A DNA stretch of 64,000 nt. Source: WHSV01 sp050693895. Its GTDB lineage: Bacteria > Actinomycetota > CADDZG01 > WHSQ01. Positions 26,212-34,386 of this stretch are shown here, piece by piece. The notes under the pieces were generated by a model. The model saw only the letters and a program-made list of their open reading frames with translations. It searched no databases and had not been told where the DNA came from. The translations under genes and the position numbers were made by a program. Location: assembly GCA_050693895.1 (NCBI GenBank), contig JBOGWS010000117.1, positions 1-64,000 of the forward strand, read 5' to 3'. Numbering within the stretch: position 1 is the stretch's first letter; each line of letters begins with the position of its first letter.

Positions 26212-26565
26212 ATGGACGCAAAGAGGAAAGTTCAAGGACGAAAGCGGCGCCACAAGCGTGTTCGCAAGAAGGTCGTCGGCACAGCCGAGCGGCCTCGCTT
26301 GGCGGTGTACAGGTCCAACAGGCATATGTACGCGCAGGTGATCGACGATTTCGCCGGACGCACTTTGGCCTCCGCCTCGACGCTCAAGGATTCGGAGTCG
26401 GGCGACGACAGGTTGAGCGCAGCGAAGGCGGTCGGCGGGGCGATTGCGGACAGGGCGAAGAGTGCCGGAGTCAAGTCGGTCACCTTCGACCGCGGAGGAT
26501 TCCGCTACCACGGCCGGGTTAAGGCCATAGCGGAGGGCGCCCGCGAGGGCGGCCTGGAAGTCTAG
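26212..26565 (+). CDS. rplR: 50S ribosomal protein L18
   Basis: L18 binds 5S rRNA together with L5. The 117-residue product has RKRRHKRVRKKVVGTAERPRLAVYRSNRHMYAQVIDD-like features and the conserved FDRGGFRYHGRVKAIAEGAREGG end. It lies between rplF and rpsE with short gaps of about 20 nt. Confidence 0.96.
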   Translation: MDAKRKVQGRKRRHKRVRKKVVGTAERPRLAVYRSNRHMYAQVIDDFAGRTLASASTLKDSESGDDRLSAAKAVGGAIADRAKSAGVKSVTFDRGGFRYHGRVKAIAEGAREGGLEV

Positions 26566-26586
26566 AGACGAGGAGAAGAGACCTAT

Positions 26587-27159
26587 ATGGCACGACGACC
26601 AGGTGGTGGCGGAGGCAGAGGGGGCCGAGGCCGCGATGACGACCGCACACAGTACGAGGAGCGCGTCGTCTCGATCAACCGCGTCGCAAAGGTGGTCAAA
26701 GGTGGCCGTCGCTTCTCCTTCACCGCTCTCGTCGTCGTGGGCGACGGCGCAGGCCAGGTAGGTATCGGTTACGGCAAGGCTCGGGAGGTTCCGGCCGCCA
26801 TCCAAAAGGGAATCGAGGAGGCCAAGCGAAGCTTCTTCAGGGTGCCAATGGTCGGCTCGACGATCATTCACGAGATCATCGGAGAGGACTCCGGTGGAGT
26901 GGTTCTGTTGAAGCCCGCCTCGCCGGGAACGGGTGTCATCGCCGGAGGTCCGGTGAGGGCGGTTGTCGAATGCGCGGGGATCCGAGACATCCTCTCGAAG
27001 TCACTGGGCTCCGACAATGCAATCAACATCGTTCACGCTACGGTCACGGCGCTCCAGAACATCCAAACTCCCGAGGCTGTTGCCAAGCGACGCGGCAAGA
27101 CGCCCGAGGAAGTTGCTCCCCCTTATTTGTTGCGGGGCGCGACGCCGGGTGCCAGGTAG
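26587..27159 (+). CDS. rpsE: 30S ribosomal protein S5
   Basis: S5 contributes to decoding accuracy and the mRNA entry site. The N-terminus is a flexible Gly- and Arg-rich stretch, followed by the S5 domain with VVSINRVAKVVKGGRRFSF and the loop GDGAGQVGIGYGKA. The C-terminal domain holds GVIAGGPVRAVVECAG. The product has 190 residues. Confidence 0.97.
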   Translation: MARRPGGGGGRGGRGRDDDRTQYEERVVSINRVAKVVKGGRRFSFTALVVVGDGAGQVGIGYGKAREVPAAIQKGIEEAKRSFFRVPMVGSTIIHEIIGEDSGGVVLLKPASPGTGVIAGGPVRAVVECAGIRDILSKSLGSDNAINIVHATVTALQNIQTPEAVAKRRGKTPEEVAPPYLLRGATPGAR

Positions 27160-27162
27160 ACC

Positions 27163-27351
27163 ATGGCGAAACTAAAGGTTACGCAGACTCGCTCAGCGCG
27201 TGACAAAGGTGCAAAACAACGCGGCACCATCAGGGCGCTGGGCTTCAAACGCATTGGTCACACCGTGGTCCACGAGGACAGGCCCGAGATTCGAGGCATG
27301 ATCAACGCCGTGAGCCATCTCGTTGAGGTCGAGGAGTTGAAGTCAAAGTGA
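27163..27351 (+). CDS. rpmD: 50S ribosomal protein L30
   Basis: L30 is a small peripheral protein of the large subunit. The 62 residues include KLKVTQTRSARDKGAKQ, the RALGFKRIGHTVVHED segment and the normal C-terminus INAVSHLVEVEE. The stop overlaps the GTG start of rplO (GTGA). Confidence 0.95.
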   Translation: MAKLKVTQTRSARDKGAKQRGTIRALGFKRIGHTVVHEDRPEIRGMINAVSHLVEVEELKSK

Positions 27352-27827
27352 AGCCGCACGAGTTGAAGGCACCACGAGGTGCTCGCAAAACGCGCACCCG
27401 AAAAGGCCGCGGCGAGGCGGCAGGCAAGGGTAAGACCGCCGGTCGGGGTACCAAAGGCACGAAGGCCCGCGGTGAGGTGCATGCGTTCTTCGAGGGCGGG
27501 CAGATGCCTCTCATTCGGCGAGTGCCCAAGCTCAAGGGATTCACTCCCCCGACCAGGAGGATCTACGGGGCAATCAATGTGGGCAAGCTGAAGGAGCTCG
27601 AGGGCGACGAATTCAGCGCCGAGGATCTTCACGATGCGGGCGTGGTTCGCAAGCGCGACAAGCTCATCAAGGTTCTCGGCAAGGGCGACATCGACCGCGC
27701 CATCACTGTACGCGTTCATGCCGTAAGCGAGTCGGCAAGGACCAAGATCGAGGCTGCCGGTGGAACCATCGAGCTCATCGGCGAGCGAACGGACCAGGTC
27801 CGTACGAACGCCAAGAAAGGGAGCTAA
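27348..27827 (+). CDS. rplO: 50S ribosomal protein L15
   Basis: L15 is a late-assembly protein of the 50S subunit with a long Gly- and Lys-rich N-terminal extension threading through rRNA, here GRGEAAGKGKTAGRGTKGTKAR. The length is 159 residues. The GTG start overlaps the rpmD stop. The secY GTG follows directly after its TAA. Confidence 0.96.
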   Translation: MKPHELKAPRGARKTRTRKGRGEAAGKGKTAGRGTKGTKARGEVHAFFEGGQMPLIRRVPKLKGFTPPTRRIYGAINVGKLKELEGDEFSAEDLHDAGVVRKRDKLIKVLGKGDIDRAITVRVHAVSESARTKIEAAGGTIELIGERTDQVRTNAKKGS

Positions 27828-29126
27828 GTGGGCCTTCTGAAGGCTTTCGCGAACGCGTTTCGCGTACCTGATCTGCGCAACAAGATTCTGTTTACGCTGC
27901 TCATCATCGGCGTCTACAGGCTTGGGGCGCACATCCCCACACCTGGCATCGACGTCGATGCCGCGCAGGATATCGCCGCTCAGGCATCCAGCGGTGGTGC
28001 CCTCGGGTTCATCAACCTGTTTTCGGGTGGTGCCCTGACCCAGATGGCGGTGTTCGCGCTCGGGATCATGCCCTACATCACCGCGTCGATCATCATGCAG
28101 CTTCTCACCGTCGTGATTCCGAGGCTCGAGGCCTGGAGCAAGGAAGGCGAGTCAGGAACCAAGAAGATCACCCAGTGGACGCGTTATCTGACGGTCGTCC
28201 TCGCGATCCTTCAGTCAACCGGTATCGCGTTTCTCTTCAACCGGGGAGGCGAGCAACTCGGATTCCCGCCGGGCGTTCAACTCATCCCAGACTTTACGTT
28301 CGGGAACGTCTCGCTCATCGTGTTGTCTTTGACTGCGGGAACCGCCCTGGTTATGTGGCTGGGCGAGCTCATCACCCAGCGTGGCATCGGCAACGGAATG
28401 TCGATACTGATCTTCACCTCGATCATCTCGACACTGCCCGCCGAGTACCTGGCCATCTATCAGCAAGAGTCGATCGGGGTCTTCATCGGCCTGGTCTTCA
28501 TCGCCATCCTCGTGGTCGTGGCGGTTGTCACCGTCGAGCAGGGTCAGCGTCGAATACCGGTCCAGTACGCCAAGCGCGTCGTCGGGCGCCGCATGTACGG
28601 CGGCACGTCGACGTACATTCCGCTGAAGGTCAACCAGGCCGGTGTCGTGCCGATCATCTTCGCCTCGAGCGTCCTGTACATCCCGACGCTTTTGCAGAAC
28701 ACGATTCAAAGTCCGGGTCTCCAGAACTGGATAGACAACAATCTCTTGAACTCGGGCTCTGTCACGCACATGGTTCTGTACGGATTGCTGATCGTGTTCT
28801 TCACCTACTTCTACACGGCGATCACGTTCAACCCCGTTGATGTTTCGGACAACATGAAGAAGTACGGGGGTTTCATTCCAGGCATTCGACCGGGTCGGCA
28901 AACGGCCGAGTACCTCGACCGAATTCTCACTCGAATCACCCTGCCCGGAGCACTGTTCATTGCCGCGATTGCCTTGATGCCGAACATTTTCTTGTCGACG
29001 CAAGGAATCCAACGTTTGCCGTTCGGCGGAGCTTCGATCCTGATCACGGTTGGCGTCACGCTCGAGACGATGAAGCAGATCGAGTCGCAGCTGATGATGC
29101 GTCACTACGAGGGGTTCCTCAAGTGA
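27828..29126 (+). CDS. secY: Preprotein translocase subunit SecY
   Basis: SecY is the membrane channel of the Sec export system. The product has 432 residues with about ten hydrophobic segments. The N-terminal PDLRNKILFTLLIIGVYRLG is the first, and the cytosolic loops contain the conserved GQRRIPVQYAKRVVGRRMYGG and FIPGIRPGRQTAEYL. GTG start with AAGAAAGGGAG upstream inside rplO. It is placed, as in most bacteria, at the end of the spc gene order, before adk. Confidence 0.98.
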   Translation: MGLLKAFANAFRVPDLRNKILFTLLIIGVYRLGAHIPTPGIDVDAAQDIAAQASSGGALGFINLFSGGALTQMAVFALGIMPYITASIIMQLLTVVIPRLEAWSKEGESGTKKITQWTRYLTVVLAILQSTGIAFLFNRGGEQLGFPPGVQLIPDFTFGNVSLIVLSLTAGTALVMWLGELITQRGIGNGMSILIFTSIISTLPAEYLAIYQQESIGVFIGLVFIAILVVVAVVTVEQGQRRIPVQYAKRVVGRRMYGGTSTYIPLKVNQAGVVPIIFASSVLYIPTLLQNTIQSPGLQNWIDNNLLNSGSVTHMVLYGLLIVFFTYFYTAITFNPVDVSDNMKKYGGFIPGIRPGRQTAEYLDRILTRITLPGALFIAAIALMPNIFLSTQGIQRLPFGGASILITVGVTLETMKQIESQLMMRHYEGFLK

Positions 29127-29184
29127 CGTTCCTTTCAGAGTTGCAGACGCGCGCCGTGCGCCAGCCGGGCCATAGGTAGAGGCC

Positions 29185-29826
29185 ATGGAACTGGTGATTC
29201 TCGGCCCCCAGGGCGCCGGAAAGGGAACTCAGAGCGTCCGATTGATCGAGAAGTACGCGATCCCCGATATCGCCACGGGCGATATCTTTCGGGCTGCCAT
29301 GAAGGATTCCGAGAGTGACCTCGGTGCGAAGGTGCGCCAGTACGTCGATTCGGGCCGGCTCGTCCCCGACGAGCTCGTCATCGAGATCGTCCTCGCTCGC
29401 CTGCGACAAGGCGACACACAGGATGGCTTCCTACTCGACGGCTACCCGCGCAGCAGGGCCCAGGCGGAGGCGCTCGACAAGTTTCTCTCGGAGCGCGGGA
29501 CCCCTCTCGACGGGGCCATCGTGATCGAGGTCCCCGAGGAGGTCTCGATGCGGCGAATCCTGAGCCGGCGCGTGTGCGCCCAGTGCGGCTGGACCTACTC
29601 GGTGGATATGCCACCGAAATCGAACTGGACATGCGACCGGTGTGGTGGCGAAGTCGTCGGCCGGTTTGACGACCAGGAAGAAGCGACCGTCCGTGAGCGT
29701 TTGAAGAACTACACCGAGCAGACGCTGCCGCTCAAGAAGTACTACGACGAGCGTCAGGTCCTTGTCCAGATCGATGGCACGAAGACCCCAGACGAGGTCT
29801 TTAGCGAAATCGTCACTGCGCTCTAA
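29185..29826 (+). CDS. adk: Adenylate kinase, zinc-containing LID type
   Basis: Adenylate kinase balances ATP, ADP and AMP (ATP + AMP = 2 ADP). The P-loop GPQGAGKGT is at residues 7-15, the AMP-site motif LDGYPR at 84-89. The long LID carries four cysteines, C131, C134, C150 and C153, expected to bind structural zinc. The 213-residue product is the long form. A 58-nt gap separates it from secY and 19 nt from map. Confidence 0.97.
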   Translation: MELVILGPQGAGKGTQSVRLIEKYAIPDIATGDIFRAAMKDSESDLGAKVRQYVDSGRLVPDELVIEIVLARLRQGDTQDGFLLDGYPRSRAQAEALDKFLSERGTPLDGAIVIEVPEEVSMRRILSRRVCAQCGWTYSVDMPPKSNWTCDRCGGEVVGRFDDQEEATVRERLKNYTEQTLPLKKYYDERQVLVQIDGTKTPDEVFSEIVTAL

Positions 29827-29845
29827 CCGATTCCAAAAGGGGTTC

Positions 29846-30601
29846 ATGGCTTCCAAGAAATCACCTGACGAAATCGCCGCCATGCGGCGGTCCGGGATCA
29901 TCCTCGCCGAGACCATCAACTGTCTCGAAGAGGCGGTTCGACCGGGAGTGACCACAGCGGAGTTGGACGCTGTCGCAGCTCGGTCGATCTCCGGCGCGGG
30001 GGCCGAGGCGAGCTTTCACGGGTACCGCGGATTCCCAGCGTTCATCTGTGCTTCGCCTAATGACGTCATCGTTCACGGGATTCCCAACGAGCGTCGCCTC
30101 GAGGAGGGCGACATCGTGTCGCTCGACGTCGGGGTGTTCTACCAGGGATGGCACAGCGATTCGGCCTGGACCTTCCCGGTGGGAGAGGTGGACTCGGCTG
30201 CTCACGACCTGCTCAAGGTCACCGAGGCCAGCCTCGCCGCCGCCATCGATCAGTGCGGGCCGGGGAAGCACCTGGGTGACGTGGGCCACGCGGTTGACCA
30301 GACGGCGACGTCGGCCGGTTTCTCGGTGGTCCGGGAGTACGCGGGCCATGGGATCGGGCGACAGCTCCACGAGGACCTCTGGGTCCCGAATTTCGGCCCT
30401 CCGGGGCGGCGGGAACTGCTGGTCGCGGGCGTCACCCTGGCGGTAGAGCCCATGGTCAACTTGGGAGGGCCGGAGACCAAGACTCTGTCGGACGGGTGGA
30501 CCGTGGTGACGGCAGACGGGTCGCTGTCCGCCCACTTCGAGCACACGATCGCCATTACTCCTGATGGGTGCGAGGTACTGACCCGCCGGGAGGCCCGATG
30601 A
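29846..30601 (+). CDS. map: Methionine aminopeptidase, type I
   Basis: Removes the initiator methionine from new proteins. The start at 29846, with AAAAGGGG upstream, gives 251 residues; an earlier frame start inside adk is not real. The metal ligands appear as the two Asp of SLDVGVFYQGWHSDSAW, the His of GHGIG, the Glu of VEPMVNLG and the Glu of HFEHTIAI. Without an N-terminal zinc finger or long extension it looks like the short type Ia form. A sigma70-like promoter follows for infA. Confidence 0.97.
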   Translation: MASKKSPDEIAAMRRSGIILAETINCLEEAVRPGVTTAELDAVAARSISGAGAEASFHGYRGFPAFICASPNDVIVHGIPNERRLEEGDIVSLDVGVFYQGWHSDSAWTFPVGEVDSAAHDLLKVTEASLAAAIDQCGPGKHLGDVGHAVDQTATSAGFSVVREYAGHGIGRQLHEDLWVPNFGPPGRRELLVAGVTLAVEPMVNLGGPETKTLSDGWTVVTADGSLSAHFEHTIAITPDGCEVLTRREAR

Positions 30602-30617
30602 ATCACAAAAAAGGGCG

Positions 30618-30647
30618 TTCGACCAGGGAAGATGCCTCTGCTATCCT
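30618..30647 (+). promoter_or_regulatory. Internal promoter for infA and the alpha genes
   Basis: TTCGAC (30618-30623) and TATCCT (30642-30647) are spaced by 18 nt in the 176-nt gap after map. Transcription would start near 30654, about 120 nt before infA. The same -10 sequence, TATCCT, occurs in the rplM promoter. Confidence 0.55.
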
Positions 30648-30777
30648 TGGCGGTCGGTCCGGGGTCGACACGCGTCTTCAGGGACGCTGGGAACGCCACG
30701 GGAACGCGGTTGAAAACGAGTGTTCCACAGGGTCCGGAAGTCCGCAATCGAGCATCGTCTGAGGGGTCGTAACGCGC

Positions 30778-31029
30778 GTGGCTAAGAAGAACAAAGAGAA
30801 GAGTTCGAGCTCGGCCAAGGAAGAGGGCATTCAGGTCGAGGGGACCGTCACCGAGACGCTGCCCAACGCGATGTTTCGGGTCAAGCTCGACAACGACCAC
30901 GAGGTGCTCGCTCACATCTCGGGGAAGATGCGGATGCACTACATCCGAATCCTTCCCGGCGATAAGGTCCTGGTCGAACTAAGCCCCTACGACCTCAGCC
31001 GGGGTCGAGTGGTCTACCGCTACAAGTAA
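30778..31029 (+). CDS. infA: Translation initiation factor IF-1
   Basis: IF-1 blocks the A site during initiation. The OB-fold core (IQVEGTVTETLPNAMFRV, VLAHISGKMRMHYIRILPGDKV) is intact. The 83 residues include an N-terminal extension of about ten residues rich in Lys and Ser (KNKEKSSSSAKEEG) not found in the usual 72-residue form. The start is GTG. It has its own promoter upstream and precedes rpmJ. Confidence 0.96.
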   Translation: MAKKNKEKSSSSAKEEGIQVEGTVTETLPNAMFRVKLDNDHEVLAHISGKMRMHYIRILPGDKVLVELSPYDLSRGRVVYRYK

Positions 31030-31044
31030 GCCGACAGGAGCGAC

Positions 31045-31158
31045 ATGAAGGTTCGTCCGAGCGTTAAGAGGATCTGCGACAAATGCAAGGTGATTCGTCG
31101 CCGTGGTCGAGTCATGGTCATTTGCGACAACCCACGACACAAGCAGCGCCAAGGGTGA
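31045..31158 (+). CDS. rpmJ: 50S ribosomal protein L36, zinc-ribbon type
   Basis: A 37-residue protein starting MKVRPSVKRICDKCKVIRR. C11, C14, C27 and H32 form the usual zinc site of the C-plus form of L36. CAGGAG lies 6 nt before the ATG. It binds 23S rRNA in the large subunit. One copy of the recurrent palindrome begins 4 nt after the stop codon. Confidence 0.96.
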   Translation: MKVRPSVKRICDKCKVIRRRGRVMVICDNPRHKQRQG

Positions 31159-31162
31159 AGAA

Positions 31163-31182
31163 GCGATCGTCTCGACGATCGC
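31163..31182 (+). repeat. Intergenic palindrome copy (rpmJ-rpsM)
   Basis: Exact copy of GCGATCGTC-TC-GACGATCGC, starting 4 nt after the rpmJ stop and ending 38 nt before the rpsM start. Confidence 0.85.
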
Positions 31183-31220
31183 GAGCATTACCCGTGAGGG
31201 AAAGAGAAGGAGAAAGCTGA

Positions 31221-31601
31221 GTGGCACGTATCGCTGGAGTCGACATCCCGAGAGACAAGCGTCTCGAGACTTCGCTCACCTATATCTTCGGGATTGGTCC
31301 CGCGAAGGCTCTCGAGTCGTGCATAGGCTCGAAGGTCGACCCCAGCACGCGCGTGCGCGACCTGACGGACGAGGAAGTCGTTCGTCTCCGTGAGTGGATC
31401 GGTGAGCAATACACGGTCGAGGGTGACCTTCGCCGCCAGATCAACCAGAACGTCAAGCGGAAGGTCGAGATCGGTTCTTACCAAGGAATCCGGCACCGGC
31501 GTGGTTTGCCGGTGAACGGTCAGCGGACCCACACCAACGCCCGCACGCGCAAGGGTCGTAAGTCGGCCGTAGCCGGCAAGAAGAAGGCTGTCAAAAAGTA
31601 A
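31221..31601 (+). CDS. rpsM: 30S ribosomal protein S13
   Basis: S13 forms the head bridge to L5 and contacts the P-site tRNA with its C-terminal tail. The 126 residues begin MARIAGVDIPRDKRLE (GTG start) and contain the YIFGIGPAKALE helix and the basic GLPVNGQRTHTNARTRKG tail. The 50-nt gap to rpsK contains a small GTCTCC-GAC-GGAGAC hairpin at 31622-31636. Confidence 0.97.
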   Translation: MARIAGVDIPRDKRLETSLTYIFGIGPAKALESCIGSKVDPSTRVRDLTDEEVVRLREWIGEQYTVEGDLRRQINQNVKRKVEIGSYQGIRHRRGLPVNGQRTHTNARTRKGRKSAVAGKKKAVKK

Positions 31602-31651
31602 GTAGGTTCGACGCTTTAACGGTCTCCGACGGAGACAGAGGGAGATAGAGC

Positions 31652-32047
31652 TTGGCCGCTCCGAAGAAGAAGACGAGGACTCGTCGCAAGGAAAAGAAGA
31701 ACGTCGTTCACGGTGTCGCCCACATAAAGGCGACGTTCAACAACACGATCATCTCGATCACCGATCCTGAGGGAAACGTGTTGTCGTGGGCGTCCGCGGG
31801 CAACGTTGGGTTCAAGGGCTCGCGTAAGTCGACTCCATACGCTGCGCAGATGGCCGCTGAGGCTTGCTCCCGTCGCGCGCAGGAGCACGGTGTTCGCCGG
31901 GTCGACGTCCTCGTCAAAGGTCCGGGATCAGGTCGTGAGACGGCCATCCGATCACTGCAGGCATCTGGCCTCGAGGTGATCGCGATCAAGGACGCCACGC
32001 CGGTTCCCCACAACGGCTGCCGCCCCCGCAAGAGAAGGCGGGTCTAG
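31652..32047 (+). CDS. rpsK: 30S ribosomal protein S11
   Basis: S11 lies on the platform near the E-site mRNA. The 131-residue product has a basic N-terminus, then GVAHIKATFNNTIISITDPEGN, and ends with the conserved HNGCRPRKRRRV. The TTG start is preceded by a GAGGGAGA-type site. Confidence 0.96.
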   Translation: MAAPKKKTRTRRKEKKNVVHGVAHIKATFNNTIISITDPEGNVLSWASAGNVGFKGSRKSTPYAAQMAAEACSRRAQEHGVRRVDVLVKGPGSGRETAIRSLQASGLEVIAIKDATPVPHNGCRPRKRRRV

Positions 32048-32050
32048 CTC

Positions 32051-32677
32051 ATGGCCAGGTACACCGGACCGGTCTGCAAGCTCTGTCGGCGCGAGAAGAC
32101 CAAGCTCTTTCTCAAGGGAACGCGCTGCGAGAGCCCCAAGTGCCCGATCGAGAAGGGCCGTCCTCCTCCCGGGGAGCATGGGCGCGGACGAGTACGCGAG
32201 AGCGAGTACCTCCTCCAGCTGCGCGAGAAGCAGAAGGCCAAACGCTTTTACGGATTGCTCGAGAAGCAGTTTCGTAGCTACTACACCGAGGCCGCCCGCA
32301 GCAAGGGCGTCACCGGCGAGGAGCTCATGCGCATCTGCGAGTCGCGTCTGGACAACATCGTCTACAGGTCGGGTCTGGCGATGAACCGGTCGATGGGCCG
32401 GCAGCTCGTCACGCACGGCCACTTCCAGGTGAACGGCCGCAAGGTCAACATCCCTTCGTACCGGGTGAAGCCGGGAGACGTCGTCGAGGTGCGCGGCCGG
32501 TCGAAGAGCGTGGGGCGCATCATCGAAAACGCGTCGTACGCGGCCGGGCGCACGATTCCCGACTGGCTCACCTCGGACCTCAAACAACTGAGAGTCGAGG
32601 TGCGGGATCTGCCGGAGCGTGCGCAGATCGACGCCCCGGTTCAGGAGCAGCTGATCGTCGAGTACTACTCGAAATAG
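32051..32677 (+). CDS. rpsD: 30S ribosomal protein S4, zinc-binding type
   Basis: S4 starts assembly of the 5' domain of 16S rRNA and affects decoding fidelity. The N-terminus carries four cysteines, C9, C12, C26 and C31, the zinc-binding form. The S4 RNA-binding domain (LDNIVYRSGLAMNRSMGRQLVTHGH) lies near residues 95-120. The length is 208 residues. A degenerate copy of the palindrome starts 1 nt after the stop. Confidence 0.97.
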   Translation: MARYTGPVCKLCRREKTKLFLKGTRCESPKCPIEKGRPPPGEHGRGRVRESEYLLQLREKQKAKRFYGLLEKQFRSYYTEAARSKGVTGEELMRICESRLDNIVYRSGLAMNRSMGRQLVTHGHFQVNGRKVNIPSYRVKPGDVVEVRGRSKSVGRIIENASYAAGRTIPDWLTSDLKQLRVEVRDLPERAQIDAPVQEQLIVEYYSK

Positions 32678-32678
32678 G

Positions 32679-32694
32679 GATTGTCTCGACGATC
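32679..32694 (+). repeat. Partial intergenic palindrome (rpsD-rpoA)
   Basis: GATTGTC-TC-GACGATC: 7-nt arms with one T in place of C, which still allows a G-U pair in RNA. It keeps the TC centre and begins 1 nt after the rpsD stop. A separate GGAACC/GGTTCC hairpin lies at 32710-32732 in the same gap. Confidence 0.55.
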
Positions 32695-32796
32695 GGAGCA
32701 GAATACGCAGGAACCACAAGAACGGCGGTTCCGAGGTCAATCCAGGCGGCCGTCTTGTTCGCCGGAAGTTCTTAGAAGAAGAAGCGAGAGGAGCCC

Positions 32797-33738
32797 ATGA
32801 ATCTCTTAATTGTCCAGCGTCCCCAGATCTCGGAAGAGGAGATCTCCGACGTAAGGAGCAAATTCACCATCGAGCCACTCGAGCCCGGCTTTGGCTACAC
32901 GCTCGGGAACTCGCTGCGCCGCACGCTCCTCTCGTCGATCCCGGGCGCTGCCATCACGCAGATCAAGATCGACGGGGTGTTGCACGAGTTCACCTCGATC
33001 GAAGGTGTGACCGAGGACGTGACCGATGTCGTGCTGAACCTCAAGGAACTCGTGATTCGTAGCGAGATCGAGGAGCCGACGCGCGTCTACCTGAAAGCAA
33101 CGGGTCCGTCCGACGTCACTGCCAGCACGATCGAGCTCCCGGCAGGAATCGAGATTCTGAATCCGGACCACCACATCGCCACGTTGAACAAGAATGGCAA
33201 GCTGTCGATGGAGCTGATCATCGAGCAGGGCCGCGGTTATGTGGCTGCGTCAACCTCGAAAGACCAGGCCATCGGCAACATCCCGATCGACGCCATCTTC
33301 TCGCCGGTGCGCCGCGTGACCTATGAGGTCGAGCCAACACGAGTCGAACAGATGACCAACTACGACCGCTTGATCCTTGACGTTGAGACCGACGGCTCGA
33401 TCCAGCCGCCAGAGGCTCTGTCGGCCGCGGGTTCGACGCTGGTCGAGCTCTTCCAGCTGTTCGCGAGTATGGGTGAGGGGGCAGGGGGCCTCGTGCTCGG
33501 CCCCGAGCCTGGCGAGGACGAGGTCTCCGGTGTGCTCGCGCAGCCGATCGAAGATCTCGATCTCACCGTGCGCTCGTACAACTGTCTGAAGCGCGAGGGC
33601 GTGACGACGGTTAGCGAGCTCATCGAGAAGACAGAGGAGGATCTGCTCGAGATTCGCAACTTCGGCCAGAAGTCAATCGACGAGGTGAAGGCCAAGCTCG
33701 AGGAGCTCGGTCTCTCCCTCAAGAAAAAGGAATTCTAG
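32797..33738 (+). CDS. rpoA: DNA-directed RNA polymerase subunit alpha
   Basis: The alpha dimer starts RNA polymerase assembly and contacts upstream promoter DNA and activators. The 313-residue product has the N-terminal dimerisation domain (FTIEPLEPGFGYTLGNSLRRTLLSS), then a linker near residues 230-245. The C-terminal domain (LDLTVRSYNCLKREGVTTVSEL, RNFGQKSIDEVKAKLEELGL) follows. The ATG at 32797 follows GAGAGGAG. A palindrome copy lies 2 nt after its stop. Confidence 0.98.
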   Translation: MNLLIVQRPQISEEEISDVRSKFTIEPLEPGFGYTLGNSLRRTLLSSIPGAAITQIKIDGVLHEFTSIEGVTEDVTDVVLNLKELVIRSEIEEPTRVYLKATGPSDVTASTIELPAGIEILNPDHHIATLNKNGKLSMELIIEQGRGYVAASTSKDQAIGNIPIDAIFSPVRRVTYEVEPTRVEQMTNYDRLILDVETDGSIQPPEALSAAGSTLVELFQLFASMGEGAGGLVLGPEPGEDEVSGVLAQPIEDLDLTVRSYNCLKREGVTTVSELIEKTEEDLLEIRNFGQKSIDEVKAKLEELGLSLKKKEF

Positions 33739-33740
33739 GA

Positions 33741-33760
33741 GCGATCCTCTCGAGGATCGC
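33741..33760 (+). repeat. Intergenic palindrome copy with changed arms (rpoA-rplQ)
   Basis: GCGATCCTC-TC-GAGGATCGC. Compared with the main form, the seventh base of the left arm is C instead of G and the matching base in the right arm is G instead of C, so perfect pairing is kept. It begins 2 nt after the rpoA stop and ends 14 nt before the rplQ start. Confidence 0.85.
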
Positions 33761-33774
33761 GTGAAAGGACAGGG

Positions 33775-34386
33775 ATGCCGCAGCCCAAGAGGGGATACGC
33801 ACTCGGGTCGAATCCGTCGCACCATCGGTTGATGCTGCGGAACCTCGCGGAGTCTCTCTTCGTGCATGAGCGGATTCGCACGACCGAGGCCAAGGCCAAG
33901 GCGCTGCGGCCCTACGCCGAGCGGTTGATCACCAAGGCCAAGAAGGGAACGGTCCACCATCGCCGCCAGGTGCTCAGCGACATCGAGAACCGAGCCGTCG
34001 TCCACAAGCTGTTCGATGACATCGGCCCCCGCTTCTCGGAGCGCAACGGCGGTTACACCCGTATCTTGAAGCTCGGCCAGCGCAGCGGCGATGGTGCTCC
34101 CATGGCTCTCATCGAGTTGGTCGAGGGTCCTTCCGTGACCACTGTTGATTCAGCAGAGTCGTCGCGACGGCGGCGCGGCCTGCGTCGTCCTCGTCGTGCG
34201 TCCGAAGAGTCGTCCGCGACTGCATCCACAGAGGAAACGACCACCGACGAAGAGGCGGCTGTCGATGACGAGACCGCCGAGCCGGAAGCCTCTTCGGAGG
34301 ACAGCTCGGAGGTGGAAGCGTCCGCCGAGGAAACCGATGACTCAGAGGACGATCCGGCCGCCGACGAGGACGCCGAGAAGAACTGA
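33775..34386 (+). CDS. rplQ: 50S ribosomal protein L17 with acidic C-terminal tail
   Basis: L17 lies close to the exit of the polypeptide tunnel. The conserved domain, residues 1-118, has the usual NPSHHRLMLRNLAESLFVHERIRTTEAKAK-like start and the NGGYTRILKLGQRSGD end. Bacterial L17 is usually 115-130 residues; here 85 more follow. They begin with a short arginine cluster (RRRRGLRRPRR, 131-141), then about 60 residues rich in Glu, Asp, Ser, Thr and Ala. The stop TGA overlaps the likely CTG start of truA. Confidence 0.95.
   Translation: MPQPKRGYALGSNPSHHRLMLRNLAESLFVHERIRTTEAKAKALRPYAERLITKAKKGTVHHRRQVLSDIENRAVVHKLFDDIGPRFSERNGGYTRILKLGQRSGDGAPMALIELVEGPSVTTVDSAESSRRRRGLRRPRRASEESSATASTEETTTDEEAAVDDETAEPEASSEDSSEVEASAEETDDSEDDPAADEDAEKN

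Noticed and set aside
30598..30762. Short open frame (MNHKKGRS...) between map and infA
   Set aside because: No ribosome site of its own and it overlaps the promoter for infA; more likely leader.
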